Assembly: GCA_946407235.1 (NCBI GenBank)
Contig: CAMJNF010000009.1
Location: 1 to 34,962 of the forward strand
Direction of reading: 5' to 3'
Source of the DNA: an uncultured Fibrobacter sp.
GTDB taxonomy: Bacteria > Fibrobacterota > Fibrobacteria > Fibrobacterales > Fibrobacteraceae
DNA length: 34,962 nt
The position numbers and the translations under genes are program-made. Shown in pieces: positions 34,899 to 34,962 of the stretch; the first letter of the stretch is position 1, and every line of letters starts with the position of its first letter. Under the pieces are notes generated by a model, which worked only from the letters and a program-made list of their open reading frames with translations, searched no databases and was not told where the DNA came from.

Positions 34899-34961
34899 CT
34901 ATTCTTGCTTTTCCCATAGCTCTTTCAATCTCTTGAATGCGGCCTTGAACCAATTTGCGTC
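34899..34961 (-). CDS. C-terminal end of an ORF running off the window
   Basis: Minus-strand frame DANWFKAAFKRLKELWEKQE* open to the window edge; too short to identify. Confidence 0.35.
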   Translation of the reverse strand, partial: DANWFKAAFKRLKELWEKQE

Positions 34962-34962
34962 A

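Noticed and set aside
1-34962. CRISPR arrays, tRNA/rRNA genes, transposases or integrases
   Set aside because: No direct-repeat/spacer pattern, no tRNA or rRNA sequence recognised, and no transposase/integrase motifs in the provided ORFs.

Overview
The window looks like a Fibrobacter-type chromosome segment (inference from the protein repertoire and Ser-rich linkers). It mixes housekeeping genes with defence/accessory genes. Housekeeping and envelope: a 5' fragment of a probable valS, a NodB polysaccharide deacetylase, a ClC transporter, a CotH/lamin-tail lipoprotein, a HIRAN-recC-recB-recD operon, an ACT protein with phenylacetate-CoA ligase, and BamA with OmpH/Skp. Defence/accessory: a DUF4160 gene pair, a membrane-anchored TerB-like/CbxX AAA+ protein, a single-chain R-M-like N6-adenine methyltransferase, an ORF6N/PLD-like protein, DUF1016/YhcG, and McrBC. 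The strongest unexplained signals are these. (1) The 5' leader of the methyltransferase gene is highly structured: a long closed stem, a terminal stem that is complete only on the minus strand through G-U pairs, a competing 9-nt alternative pairing, and a hairpin carrying the RBS and AUG. (2) Perfect palindromes lie inside the ORF6N and DUF1016 coding sequences, and a dispersed repeat encoding 'VIASEVKQS' lies inside the methyltransferase. (3) Three intergenic arrays have TAG exactly every 7 nt. (4) The ORF6N gene is interrupted by a stop inside a 12-nt tandem repeat. (5) Two winged-helix remnants flank DUF1016. (6) bamA has no ATG/GTG/TTG start upstream of its signal peptide. Everything was read by eye. 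No homology search or RNA folding was run.
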